This document shows positions 19,670 through 29,839 of a DNA stretch of 39,966 nucleotides, piece after piece (position 1 is the stretch's first letter; every line of letters starts with the position of its first letter). This DNA comes from an uncultured Pelagibacteraceae bacterium (GTDB taxonomy: Bacteria; Pseudomonadota; Alphaproteobacteria; Pelagibacterales; Pelagibacteraceae): positions 1 to 39,966 of the forward strand of contig CACNYH010000004.1 in assembly GCA_902624495.1 (NCBI GenBank), in the 5' to 3' direction. The translations under genes were made by a program, and so were the position numbers. The notes beneath the pieces were generated by a model, which saw only the letters and a program-made list of their open reading frames with translations, was not told where the DNA came from and did no database searches.

Positions 19670-21737
19670 GTTTACCAACATGATTTGCTTTACTAACAAT
19701 ACCTTTTTCTTCCATCATATCAATAATCCTAGCAGCTCTATTATATCCGATTTGTAATTTTCTCTGTAAAAAACTTGTAGATGCTTTTCCTTCTGCTTTA
19801 ATAATTTCTACGGCTTGATTAAATAATTCATCCTCATCACCTTCATTTCCATGGGTTAGTGAGCTTTCCGTTGTTTCTTGCGAAGTAATTTCCTCCATAT
19901 AATCTGGTTCTCCCTGTGCTCTTAATGAGTTTGTAATTTTCTCAATTTCTTGTTCAGAAACATATGGACCGTGAATTCTAACTATTCTGTTTGCTGATGA
20001 CATGAATAACATGTCTCCTTTCCCAAGTAATTGTTCGGCACCCTGCTCCCCTAAAATGGTTCTGCTATCAATTTTGGAACTTACTTGGAAAGATATTCTT
20101 GTAGGGAAATTTGCTTTTATTGTACCTGTTATTACATCAACACTTGGTCTTTGAGTAGCCATGATGATATGAATTCCTGCAGCTCTTGCCATTTGGGATA
20201 ATTTTTGAATATAGTTTTCGATTTCTTTTCCAGCTACAAGCATTAAATCTGACATCTCGTCAACTACTACAACGATGTAAGGCATTTTAAGTTTGTGCTT
20301 AGAGTTATAGCCATCAATGTTTCTTACTCCTACCTTGCTCATTAATTTATATCTGCTGTTCATTTCTTTTACTGTCCAAGATAAAGCTGATGTAGCTTTT
20401 TTAGCATCAGTAATAACTGGAGTTAATAAATGAGGTATTCCTTCATAAGTAGATAGCTCTAACATTTTTGGATCAATTAAAATAAATTTACAAAGGTCTG
20501 GACTTAGTTTGTAAAGTAGAGAAACAATTATTGTATTAATGCAAACAGACTTTCCTGAACCAGTGGTACCTGCAATTAAAAGATGAGGCATTGATGTTAA
20601 ATCACCAACAATCGGCATTCCCGAAATACTTTTACCTAGTGCTATTGGAAGTCTCACATCTTTCTTTTGAAATTTATCATAAGAAATTATTTCTCGTAGT
20701 GATACGCCCTCCCTTTCTTCGTTAGGAATTTCAATTCCAACAGTATTTTTTCCAGGAATGACCGAAACTCTTGTAGAAGTTGAACTAGTATTTCTTGCTA
20801 AATCCTCAGATAAATTAATTATTTTTGATACTTTTACACCAGGTGCTGGTTCAAATTCATAAAGGCTTACTACAGGACCATTATTTATTGTTTTAATTTT
20901 TCCGTCTATACCAAAGTCTAATAATATTTTTTCCATAAACTCAGCGTCAGGACGATTTCTATTTCCGTCAGAACTAAGTTTAGATAAATTTTTTTCTAAA
21001 TAATTTATATCTGGTAATTTATATTTATTTTTTGTAGTGACTTGCTCTGTTTGAAAACTTGTGTCAGTATCAAATGAAAAAGATTGCTGTGGCTTTTCCA
21101 ATGTCTGTGGCTGGTCTTCAATATTAATTTTACTAAAATCTGGTTCAATATTTTCTACAGGCTTTCTTCTAAAAAGTGAAATAATTACTGAGAATACTTT
21201 TTTATAATTTATATCGGCTGAAAATGAAAAAAAAATAATAGTTAATAAAAGTAGTCCATAAATTGAATATGTATTATCAATCCACGGAGCCCAAGTATTA
21301 ATAAAGTTATATGTTATTTTTCCAACGAAACCTGAATTGCCATTATCAATTAACCAAAAAGAATTATCGAATGTTAAATAGATAAAAACTGTTCCAACTG
21401 TTAAATATGCTACAACTAAAAATAGTTTTAAAATTATTCTTCTTAATTCTTTCTTTATTATTAAATCTAATCCCCAAAATAAAAAATTAAGTAATAATAA
21501 AAAAGAGGCCAAACCGAAACTTTGTAATAAAAAATCTGCAACACTACTTCCATAAATCCCAAAAAAATTTTGGATCTCGAAACTCCTATCCCCATAAATG
21601 AATGAAGGATCTTCAGGAGAATATGTTGTAAAAGCTATTGCGAGTGCGACACTTGATAAAACTAGGATTAAACCTAACAATTCAAAGGTTCGCTTTTTCA
21701 AAAAATTTGTTACACTATCTAAAAAGTTTGTATTCAT
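19656..21737 (-). CDS. ftsK: DNA translocase FtsK
   Basis: N-terminal TM region, AGTTGSGKSVCINTIIVSLL, GRTILGEQGAEQLLGKGDML-like region, C-terminal winged-helix gamma domain. Confidence 0.97.
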   Translation of the reverse strand: MNTNFLDSVTNFLKKRTFELLGLILVLSSVALAIAFTTYSPEDPSFIYGDRSFEIQNFFGIYGSSVADFLLQSFGLASFLLLLNFLFWGLDLIIKKELRRIILKLFLVVAYLTVGTVFIYLTFDNSFWLIDNGNSGFVGKITYNFINTWAPWIDNTYSIYGLLLLTIIFFSFSADINYKKVFSVIISLFRRKPVENIEPDFSKINIEDQPQTLEKPQQSFSFDTDTSFQTEQVTTKNKYKLPDINYLEKNLSKLSSDGNRNRPDAEFMEKILLDFGIDGKIKTINNGPVVSLYEFEPAPGVKVSKIINLSEDLARNTSSTSTRVSVIPGKNTVGIEIPNEEREGVSLREIISYDKFQKKDVRLPIALGKSISGMPIVGDLTSMPHLLIAGTTGSGKSVCINTIIVSLLYKLSPDLCKFILIDPKMLELSTYEGIPHLLTPVITDAKKATSALSWTVKEMNSRYKLMSKVGVRNIDGYNSKHKLKMPYIVVVVDEMSDLMLVAGKEIENYIQKLSQMARAAGIHIIMATQRPSVDVITGTIKANFPTRISFQVSSKIDSRTILGEQGAEQLLGKGDMLFMSSANRIVRIHGPYVSEQEIEKITNSLRAQGEPDYMEEITSQETTESSLTHGNEGDEDELFNQAVEIIKAEGKASTSFLQRKLQIGYNRAARIIDMMEEKGIVSKANHVGKREVL

Positions 21738-21792
21738 TACGAATCGATTACGTACTTTTTACCATTTTTATGAAAGTGTTAAAAATTTTAAT

Positions 21793-22902
21793 ATGACAAA
21801 ACAAAGAATATGCATTGTTGGAGACGGTCTTTCAGGCTTAATGACAGCTGTAATTTTATCTAAAGTATCGGGTGTAGAGGTAAATCTAATAGCTAAAAAA
21901 GGCATAAAAAACGCTGATAAAAGGACCACTGCCATATCAGATACAAATTACAAGTTCATCAATCAAAATATTAAAAGTTTGGAACAAAAGTTGTTCTGGC
22001 CTTCGCAAAAAATTGACCTTTTTTACGAAACTTCTAAAGAAAATATAAATTTTTTAAATCTAAACGAAGCAAACTCCAATCTAATGTATGTTTTTGAAAA
22101 TGATAAAATTAAAAGTGTATTATTGAAAGAAATTTCAAAAAATAAAATTAAATTAATCAAAAAAGATTTAAAAAACTTAGATGAATTAAAAAATTATGAT
22201 TTGATTATCCTTTGTATAGGAGGACAATCTAATATTTACAATAACATAACAAAAATTAGATCTATCAAGAAAGATTATAAAGAAATAGCTATTACAGGAT
22301 ATGTAAAACATAATTTTAAGAAAATTAACACAAGCCAATTCTTTTTAAAAGAAGGCCCGTTAGCTATACTGCCTTTTTCAAAAAATTATTTCTCTTTTGT
22401 TTGGAGTGTAAAAAAAAATTTTTTCAAAAATAATTTGAAAAAAATTTCAACGTTAGTAAAAAACAAAATAATAGAATTGTTGAAGAACAAACATGATATT
22501 ACTATTAGTAATATTCAGTCGTATCCTATTTCTCTAAGTTTAAGACGACAGTATCATCAAAAAAATATATTAATTCTTGGTGAAGGTCTGCACACTATAC
22601 ATCCAGTGGCCGGTCAGGGTTTCAATCTAGTTCTAAGGGATATAAAAAAATTAAAAGAGATTATAAATTATTACGTGGGTTTAGGTATTTCTATTAAAAA
22701 TAGCTATGCCCTAAATGATTTTTATAATAGTAGAAAACCTGAAAATACTATTATGAGTTTAGGTGTCGATGCTACTCATAGCTTCTTTAAACAAAATAAA
22801 TATTTGGATCCCTTCAAAGAAATTATTGTAAAAAATATTAAGAACAACGAAACATTAAAAAAATTCAGTAAAATAATCTCTAATCGAGGTTTATCATTAT
22901 AA
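21793..22902 (+). CDS. UbiH/UbiF/Coq6-family FAD-dependent hydroxylase (start at 21793, MTKQRICIVGDGLSG)
   Basis: Rossmann motif ICIVGDGLSGLMTAVIL; GEGLHTIHPVAGQGFNLVLRD typical of ubiquinone hydroxylases. Confidence 0.88.
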   Translation: MTKQRICIVGDGLSGLMTAVILSKVSGVEVNLIAKKGIKNADKRTTAISDTNYKFINQNIKSLEQKLFWPSQKIDLFYETSKENINFLNLNEANSNLMYVFENDKIKSVLLKEISKNKIKLIKKDLKNLDELKNYDLIILCIGGQSNIYNNITKIRSIKKDYKEIAITGYVKHNFKKINTSQFFLKEGPLAILPFSKNYFSFVWSVKKNFFKNNLKKISTLVKNKIIELLKNKHDITISNIQSYPISLSLRRQYHQKNILILGEGLHTIHPVAGQGFNLVLRDIKKLKEIINYYVGLGISIKNSYALNDFYNSRKPENTIMSLGVDATHSFFKQNKYLDPFKEIIVKNIKNNETLKKFSKIISNRGLSL

Positions 22903-22906
22903 TTCA

Positions 22907-24235
22907 ATGAACATTTTTGCTTTATCTTCGGGTAGAGGTCCCTCTGGAATAGCTATCGTTAGAATATCAGGCAGTGAAACACTCAAGATTTGTCAAAATT
23001 TGACTAAGTCTAAAGATATAAAGTCGAACGAAGTTAATTTTTGTAAGTTCTATAACCCTAACAATGGTAATGTAATAGATCCGGAGGCTCTATTATTGTG
23101 GTTTCCCGGGCCAAACAGCTATACTGGAGAAGATCTAGCAGAATTACAAATCCATGGAAGTAACGCAGTAATAAACGCTTTATTAAGAGTACTTTCCGAG
23201 CAAAAAAACTGTAGATTAGCTGAACCAGGTGAGTTTACTAAAATTGCATTTCAAAATGATAAAATCGATTTGTTAAAAGCAGAAAGTATAGGAGATCTAA
23301 TCCATTCCGAGACGGAACTACAAAGACAGCAAGCAGTTAAATTAGTTCAGGGCAATGCATCAAACTATTATAATGATCTGAGGGAAAAAATAATAAAATC
23401 TCTTGCTTTTATAGAAGCAAAAATTGATTTCGCAGAGGAAGATCTTCCAGAAAAAGTACTAAAAGATGCACACAAATCAATTAAAGAAATTCATTCAGAA
23501 ATTACAAAAATAATTGAAGATAATAAAGTTGGAGAAAAAATTAGAGACGGTTTTAGGGTTTCAATTACAGGAGAAGTTAATGCGGGGAAATCATCATTAC
23601 TAAATTTACTTTCAAAAAGAGAAGTAGCAATTGTGTCGGATGAGGCTGGTACGACTAGAGATGTTATAGAAACCTATTTAAATTTGGATGGATACCCTGT
23701 AATTCTGGCTGATACTGCTGGTATAAGAGAAGCTAAAAATGAAGTTGAAAAAAAAGGTATTTCTTTAGCATTAGGCAAATCAAAAGAAGCAGATTTAAAT
23801 ATAGTAGTGATCGATAATTCATCAAAAAAAATTAATCAAGAAATACAGAGTATGATTAATAAAGATACTATAATGCTATTAAATAAATCTGATGTTTCAG
23901 ATAAACAAAATCATATATTTAATGTTGATACAGTTTTAGCTTCAGTAAAAAATAATAAAAATATCGACAAATTAATAGATTTGATTAAAGCTAAGCTAAG
24001 CAAAAAATTTACATCTAATAGTAGCGCTTTAATTACTAGAGAAAGGCACAGAGTTAAGCTAAATGATTGTTTAAAAGAAATTGATAAGTTTCTCAAAAAG
24101 GATCAAAACAAAGACCTCGAATTAGCAGCAGAAGACCTAAGAATGGCCACACGACATCTTGGTAGCATCGTTGGTAAGGTAGATGTGGAAGAAATACTTG
24201 GATCTATATTCAAAGACTTCTGTATCGGTAAATAA
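22907..24235 (+). CDS. mnmE: tRNA modification GTPase MnmE
   Basis: IFALSSGRGPSGIAIVRISG, GEVNAGKSSLLN, DEAGTTRDVIE, C-terminal FCIGK. Confidence 0.98.
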   Translation: MNIFALSSGRGPSGIAIVRISGSETLKICQNLTKSKDIKSNEVNFCKFYNPNNGNVIDPEALLLWFPGPNSYTGEDLAELQIHGSNAVINALLRVLSEQKNCRLAEPGEFTKIAFQNDKIDLLKAESIGDLIHSETELQRQQAVKLVQGNASNYYNDLREKIIKSLAFIEAKIDFAEEDLPEKVLKDAHKSIKEIHSEITKIIEDNKVGEKIRDGFRVSITGEVNAGKSSLLNLLSKREVAIVSDEAGTTRDVIETYLNLDGYPVILADTAGIREAKNEVEKKGISLALGKSKEADLNIVVIDNSSKKINQEIQSMINKDTIMLLNKSDVSDKQNHIFNVDTVLASVKNNKNIDKLIDLIKAKLSKKFTSNSSALITRERHRVKLNDCLKEIDKFLKKDQNKDLELAAEDLRMATRHLGSIVGKVDVEEILGSIFKDFCIGK

Positions 24236-24277
24236 AATACTTCTTGTATTCTTAATCTAGAGGTTTACATTCACAGA

Positions 24278-26146
24278 ATGACAAAACAAAGCTATGATGT
24301 AGTAGTTATAGGTGGAGGACATGCCGGATGTGAGGCGGCAGCAGCTTCAGCTAGAATGGGTGTAAATACTGCTCTTTTTACGCATAAAATCGAGACTATT
24401 GGTGAAATGTCGTGTAATCCCGCTATAGGAGGGCTTGGAAAAGGACATCTTGTGAGAGAAATTGATGCTTTAGATGGTGTGATGGGAGTAGTAGCTGATA
24501 AATCAGGTATCCAATTTAGATTATTAAATAGAAGTCGTGGCCCAGCAGTGCAAGGACCAAGGACTCAATCAGATAGAGCTCTTTACAAAGAGCATATGCA
24601 AAAGATTTTATTAAATTATGAAAATTTAGAGGTTGTAGCCGATCCAGTAGTAAAATTCTTATTTGATAACAACAAAGTTATAGGATTCGTTTGTAATAGC
24701 GGCAAAGAAATAAAAACTAAAGAACTAATCCTTACTACGGGCACTTTTTTGAATGGTTTAATACATATAGGTGAAACACAGATACCAGCTGGTCGGTATG
24801 ATGAAAAACCATCTTTCGGTTTAAGCGAACAATTAGCGAAATTTAAAATGCAAATTGGAAGATTAAAAACCGGAACGCCACCTAGACTAGATGGCGATAC
24901 AATTAATTATGATGACTTAGAAATGCAGCCTGCTGATGATAATCATTATTATTTCTCTTTCTTGACGAACAAGATCAATAATAAACAGATTAAATGTGGG
25001 ATGACTTACACAAATAATGATGTTCATAAAATTATTAGTGAAAATATTTCAAGAAGCGCTATGTATTCAGGAAATATAAAAGGAGTAGGACCTAGGTATT
25101 GCCCATCTATTGAGGATAAAATTGTTAAGTTTAAGGAAAAAGAAAAACATCAAATTTTTTTAGAGCCAGAGGGATTAAAGGACAATACTATTTACCCAAA
25201 TGGTATATCAACTTCACTTCCAGAGGAAATACAGCTTAAAATATTGAACAAAATCAAGGGTTTAGAGTATGTTGAGATGAAGAGGGCTGGTTACGCGATT
25301 GAGTATGATTACGTGGATCCAAGGGAACTAAAAGCAACCTTAGAAACCAAAAAAATCAATTCATTATTTCTTGCTGGTCAAATTAATGGAACTACAGGGT
25401 ATGAAGAAGCTGCAGCTCAAGGTCTGATAGCAGGTATTAATGCAGCTTTAAAAATCCGAAATCAAGAGGAGTTTATTTTAGATAGATCAACTTCTTATAT
25501 TGGTGTTATGATTGATGACCTCATTACTAAAGGAGTTACAGAACCTTATAGAATGTTTACATCTAGAGCCGAATATAGATTAACTTTAAGAGCCGATAAT
25601 GCTGACCAAAGACTAACTGATTTTGGGATCAATTTAAATTTAGTGAAGTCTGAAAGAAAAAAAATATTTAATGAAAAGAAAAAAAATATTTTTGCTCTTA
25701 ATTCAATTTTAAAAAATAATTATTTATCACCTAATCAAGCTAAGAAATATGACATTAAAATTGCTATGGATGGAGTAAAAAGATCTTGTTTGGAGATTAT
25801 GGGTCAACGAAAAGTAAATATGGCAAAAATAAGGCAAGTGTTTCCTGATATTCCTAGCTTTCCAAGGGCTATTGAAAATCAGGTTGTAACAGATGCCCAT
25901 TATATTGGTTACTTGGACAGACAAGATAAAGATATAGAGTCTTTTAAGAAAGACGAGTCCGTTATCATACCTGAGGGTATAGATTACGAAAAACTGAGCG
26001 GTCTATCTAATGAAATTAAGAGCAAGCTTCTTCAAGTGAAGCCTAAAACGCTAGGTCAAGCTATTCGTATTGATGGCGTTACGCCAGCAGCTATAATTAT
26101 TCTTCTTTCACATATTAAAAAACTTAGATATAAAGCCACTGCTTGA
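24278..26146 (+). CDS. mnmG: tRNA uridine-5-carboxymethylaminomethyl(34) synthesis enzyme MnmG
   Basis: [45 protein letters not shown]. Confidence 0.99.
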   Translation: MTKQSYDVVVIGGGHAGCEAAAASARMGVNTALFTHKIETIGEMSCNPAIGGLGKGHLVREIDALDGVMGVVADKSGIQFRLLNRSRGPAVQGPRTQSDRALYKEHMQKILLNYENLEVVADPVVKFLFDNNKVIGFVCNSGKEIKTKELILTTGTFLNGLIHIGETQIPAGRYDEKPSFGLSEQLAKFKMQIGRLKTGTPPRLDGDTINYDDLEMQPADDNHYYFSFLTNKINNKQIKCGMTYTNNDVHKIISENISRSAMYSGNIKGVGPRYCPSIEDKIVKFKEKEKHQIFLEPEGLKDNTIYPNGISTSLPEEIQLKILNKIKGLEYVEMKRAGYAIEYDYVDPRELKATLETKKINSLFLAGQINGTTGYEEAAAQGLIAGINAALKIRNQEEFILDRSTSYIGVMIDDLITKGVTEPYRMFTSRAEYRLTLRADNADQRLTDFGINLNLVKSERKKIFNEKKKNIFALNSILKNNYLSPNQAKKYDIKIAMDGVKRSCLEIMGQRKVNMAKIRQVFPDIPSFPRAIENQVVTDAHYIGYLDRQDKDIESFKKDESVIIPEGIDYEKLSGLSNEIKSKLLQVKPKTLGQAIRIDGVTPAAIIILLSHIKKLRYKATA

Positions 26147-26760
26147 TGCAGCAGCTTGAAGTCATAAATATTCTCAAAAAGAATCTTAATTTTAACGATG
26201 ATTCAATTGAAAAGCTTAAAAAGTTCACAAATAGAGTTTTAGAAGAAAATCAAAATTATAATTTAATTGCTAAAAGCACAGAAACTCAAATATGGCATAG
26301 ACATATACTCGATTCAGCTCAATTGGTTAAGTTTATTGATTTTAATCTTAATTCCATGGCTGATCTTGGCACTGGCGCAGGATTTCCGGGTCTTGTATTA
26401 GAAATATTCAATAAAAATAAGGCTTTTCACGTGAAATTATATGAAAAATCACCAGTAAAAAGAAGGTTCTTAAGGGGTGTAATAAAGGAATTGAGATTAA
26501 ATGCAGAGGTTTTAGGAGATGTCAGAGATGAAGTTATAGATTCTGATATTATAATTTGCAGAGCTTTTAAAAAATTGGACCAAATAATACAAGTTTCACG
26601 TGAAATTGCAAGAAAGCCATATAAATTAATGATTCTAAAAGGTCAAAATGCACATAAAGAAATAAAAAAATCTTTCAAAATAAAAAAATACTCTTATAAA
26701 TTAGAAAATAGTATTACAAATAAAGATTCAAAAATAATTTTAATGGAGATTAATAAGTAA
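26146..26760 (+). CDS. rsmG: 16S rRNA (guanine(527)-N7)-methyltransferase RsmG
   Basis: NLIAKSTETQIWHRHILDSAQL, MADLGTGAGFPGLVLEI; ATG at 26146 overlaps mnmG stop. Confidence 0.97.
   Translation: MQQLEVINILKKNLNFNDDSIEKLKKFTNRVLEENQNYNLIAKSTETQIWHRHILDSAQLVKFIDFNLNSMADLGTGAGFPGLVLEIFNKNKAFHVKLYEKSPVKRRFLRGVIKELRLNAEVLGDVRDEVIDSDIIICRAFKKLDQIIQVSREIARKPYKLMILKGQNAHKEIKKSFKIKKYSYKLENSITNKDSKIILMEINK
26423..26438. promoter_or_regulatory. parS-like centromere site 1
   Basis: CTTTTCACGTGAAATT contains perfect palindromic core TTTCACGTGAAA (26425-26436) of the ParB consensus TGTTTCACGTGAAACA. Confidence 0.75.
26592..26607. promoter_or_regulatory. parS-like centromere site 2
   Basis: AGTTTCACGTGAAATT contains the same core (26594-26605); three mismatches to the 16-bp consensus, all at the flanks. 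Confidence 0.82.
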
Positions 26761-27558
26761 ATGTCATCACCCACAACGCTAGCAATCATAAATCAGAAAG
26801 GTGGAGTTGGGAAAACAACTACCGTAATAAATTTAGCTGCTTCACTGTCCATTATGGGTCAAAATAATTTAGTTATCGATTTAGATCCACAAGGCAATGC
26901 AACAACTGGGCTAGGTAAAAACAATAATGATGAAGATAAAAATATTTACAATCTTTTAATAAAAAAAACTAATATTGAAAATATCATTCAGAAAACTGAT
27001 ATTAAAAATCTAGACTTAATAGGTTCTCATGTAAATTTATCTGGTCTTGAAGTCGAAACTGCAAATGACTCTAACAGAGCATTTCTGTTGAAAGAAATAT
27101 TGAATTTAAACAAAGGTGGTCTATTAAAAAATTACGACAATATTTTTATAGACTGTCCTCCGTCTTTAAGCTTACTCACTATAATGGCCTTAGTGGCTTC
27201 AGATGAATTGTTAGTGCCACTTCAAACGGAATTCTTTGCATTAGAAGGTATTACTCAACTTGTGAAAACGATAGATCGCATAAAAGAAAATCTTAATCCT
27301 AGCCTCAAGATAAGAGGAATTTTGTTAACAATGTTTGACAAAAGAAATAAACTTTCTTCTGAGGTTGACAGAGAGGCAAGAAATTATTTCAAAGAAAAAG
27401 TATATCAGACTGTTATCCAAAGAAACGTACGTTTATCTGAAGCGCCTTCACATGGATTACCTTGTGTAGTATATGACAAAAATTGTGTTGGAAGTAAATC
27501 TTATTTTAAATTAGCAGAAGAATTTTTAAAAAAAAATCAAATTGAAAGTGCCGCATGA
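26761..27558 (+). CDS. parA: Chromosome partitioning ATPase ParA
   Basis: AIINQKGGVGKTTTVINLAASL, DLDPQGNATTGLG, DCPPSLSLLT. Confidence 0.98.
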   Translation: MSSPTTLAIINQKGGVGKTTTVINLAASLSIMGQNNLVIDLDPQGNATTGLGKNNNDEDKNIYNLLIKKTNIENIIQKTDIKNLDLIGSHVNLSGLEVETANDSNRAFLLKEILNLNKGGLLKNYDNIFIDCPPSLSLLTIMALVASDELLVPLQTEFFALEGITQLVKTIDRIKENLNPSLKIRGILLTMFDKRNKLSSEVDREARNYFKEKVYQTVIQRNVRLSEAPSHGLPCVVYDKNCVGSKSYFKLAEEFLKKNQIESAA

Positions 27559-28409
27559 ATTCTGGAAAAAAGAAAGGCCTAGGGAGAGGACTATCCGCAC
27601 TATTTGGAGATACTACTCGTGCGGAAAAAAAACCTTCAACTAACCAACCTAATACGGCTGCTATCTCTGATTTAAGTCGAAATCCGTACCAACCAAGACA
27701 AAATTTTAAAGAGGAAAAGCTTGAGGAATTAGCTAATTCTATTAGGAAAAATGGAATTATTCAGCCAATAGCAGTAAGACCTAGTAAATCCGATTCTAAT
27801 AAATATGAAATAGTAGCAGGAGAGAGAAGATGGCTCGCAGCTCAAAGGGCAGGCTTACACGAAATTCCAATTACAATATTAGATTTATCTGATGTTGAGT
27901 CATTAGAAGTTGCAATAGTTGAGAATATTCAAAGAGATGATCTTAATCCAATTGAAGAAGCAAAAGGATACAAAAGATTGAATGAAGAATTTAAATATGA
28001 TCACGAGAGTATCTCAAAATTAATGTCAAAAAGCAGAAGTCATATTAGTAACACTTTGAGACTTTTAACTCTTCCAAGTGATGTAATTTCAATGTTAGAA
28101 GAAGGTTCTTTGACCTCTGGTCAAGCTAGACCCTTAATTGGAATTTCAAACGCTTCGTCAATTGCTGAGGAAATAGTTTCTAAAAATTATAGTGCTAGAA
28201 GAGTCGAGTATCTTGTAAGAAATAAAAAAGGTGGAAAAATTGTTAAAACGATCGATACAAATATTTTAAAAACACAAGAAAGATTGCAAAAAATTCTTGG
28301 ACTGAAAGTTAATATCGTAAATAAAAAAAATAACTCTGGGAAAATTACTATAGAGTATAAAGATCTAGATCAATTCGAGTTAATTTCTGATTTACTTACG
28401 AAGCATTAG
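27555..28409 (+). CDS. parB: Chromosome partitioning protein ParB
   Basis: GLGRGLSALFGD, NPYQPRQNF, EIVAGERRWLAAQRAGL, ENIQRDDLNPIEEA. Confidence 0.98.
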   Translation: MNSGKKKGLGRGLSALFGDTTRAEKKPSTNQPNTAAISDLSRNPYQPRQNFKEEKLEELANSIRKNGIIQPIAVRPSKSDSNKYEIVAGERRWLAAQRAGLHEIPITILDLSDVESLEVAIVENIQRDDLNPIEEAKGYKRLNEEFKYDHESISKLMSKSRSHISNTLRLLTLPSDVISMLEEGSLTSGQARPLIGISNASSIAEEIVSKNYSARRVEYLVRNKKGGKIVKTIDTNILKTQERLQKILGLKVNIVNKKNNSGKITIEYKDLDQFELISDLLTKH

Positions 28410-29382
28410 CTAACTCACACATATCTATTAATAATTTTTTAATTAGAATATGTTTATCTATTGAAGAGTTACTTTTAATTTTAATTTCTATATTGTACGT
28501 ATTTCTCATAATTAGTTTTATTTTTTTCTTATTCCATACTTTAGCTTGAGAAATGAGGTTCGGTTTATCTTTCCAAAATACTGGGGGCTTTAAATTACTT
28601 ACTGCTTTTTCAATATTGCCACCATTATTGTTTATTTCTAACAGTTTTCCTAGTCTTTGATTGATAGAATTAAGGTAAAGATTGTTTTTCTCATTTTCTA
28701 ATATTGTATCACTTAAAAATTTATTGGTTTCACTTCTTTTTCCTAAAAACGCAGCATCTTTAAGTTTGTCAAAATTATTATTTGTTTTGATGTTTAAAAG
28801 TTTTTGTAAATTCTCTTTGTCTAAAACTTTATTAAGAAAAAAGCTTTTAATCTTATCTAATTCATTTTTTAATTTTGTTCTGTTTAAAGAACAATTCTCA
28901 ATAATTAGATTTACATTCTCCGTTGTTATATTTTTAAAATCTCTTAAATCATTTAGTATTATTTTTTTTAATGTTGTTTCGTTATCCTCATAACATGGCA
29001 CAATATTACAGCTATTTGATTTTTCAAAAAAAGTTCTTAATTTTGATTTCTTTTCTAAAACACTTGAAAACAAATAAATACTTTTTTCAATCTCGATTTT
29101 TTCAGCTTCTTGGATCAAATCTAAGATTTTATCACTTACTTGATCCACAAAAATAATTTTTTTTTCACCAAATAAGCTGTCGTTATTTATTTCTCTAAAA
29201 AAAATTATATTTTTTTTTATAATTTCTTCCTCATTTAACCTAATTACTGAACTGTTATTATTAAATCCTCTAATTAATTTTTTAAAATCATTGATTAAAC
29301 CTAGATTTTCTCCGTAAAACAAAGTTATTCCTTTGTCTATTTTTCCAATATTTTGCTCGATTATATAACTTTTATGAATCAT
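28396..29382 (-). CDS. holA: DNA polymerase III delta subunit
   Basis: TLFYGENLGLINDFKKLI, syntenic parB-holA-lptE-leuS; HolA-like length and domain layout. Confidence 0.82.
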   Translation of the reverse strand: MIHKSYIIEQNIGKIDKGITLFYGENLGLINDFKKLIRGFNNNSSVIRLNEEEIIKKNIIFFREINNDSLFGEKKIIFVDQVSDKILDLIQEAEKIEIEKSIYLFSSVLEKKSKLRTFFEKSNSCNIVPCYEDNETTLKKIILNDLRDFKNITTENVNLIIENCSLNRTKLKNELDKIKSFFLNKVLDKENLQKLLNIKTNNNFDKLKDAAFLGKRSETNKFLSDTILENEKNNLYLNSINQRLGKLLEINNNGGNIEKAVSNLKPPVFWKDKPNLISQAKVWNKKKIKLIMRNTYNIEIKIKSNSSIDKHILIKKLLIDMCELANAS

Positions 29383-29839
29383 TAACTCTTGAAATTAGTT
29401 CTTCAATAATGCTTTCTGCAATACTTTCGGAAAGCATTTTAATTAATTTTTTTTCATTATTTAGAGTTTGCGAATATTGATTAGAAACATTGAAATTACC
29501 TCGTTTTGAAATTTGAAATTTACCATTTTTTTCTGATCTATATTGTACGAACGCGGTTATTGATATTTGAAATTTTGTAATCTCGTTCTTTATATTTCTT
29601 TCTTTAATAGACTTATTTTTATTAATATCAATTTCTATATTTAGTAATTTTTTTCCGTCACTTTTAGAATAAGGTAGTAAATTATTTTTAATTATGTAGC
29701 TTATTCTTTTATCTCCCGCAGTTGAAATATTGTCTATATTAAAATCTATAATTTGTGATTGATTTACAACTTTAAAACCACACCCTGTTACCAAGAAAAT
29801 TATAATTACACTTTTTAAAAGAAATAATCTTTTTATCAT
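29372..29839 (-). CDS. lptE: LPS-assembly lipoprotein LptE-like
   Basis: Signal peptide with lipobox VTGC; between leuS and holA. Confidence 0.8.
   Translation of the reverse strand: MIKRLFLLKSVIIIFLVTGCGFKVVNQSQIIDFNIDNISTAGDKRISYIIKNNLLPYSKSDGKKLLNIEIDINKNKSIKERNIKNEITKFQISITAFVQYRSEKNGKFQISKRGNFNVSNQYSQTLNNEKKLIKMLSESIAESIIEELISRVNDS

Noticed and set aside
21598-21792. N-terminal 65-aa extension of the UbiH-like ORF (21598 start)
   Set aside because: It is antisense to ftsK 5' coding; the FAD-binding Rossmann start MTKQRICIVGDG at 21793 is the natural N-terminus.
28682-29156. Plus-strand ORFs opposite holA (28682..28993, 28971..29156)
   Set aside because: Phe/Leu/Ser-rich antisense translations of a Lys/Asn-rich gene; no independent support.
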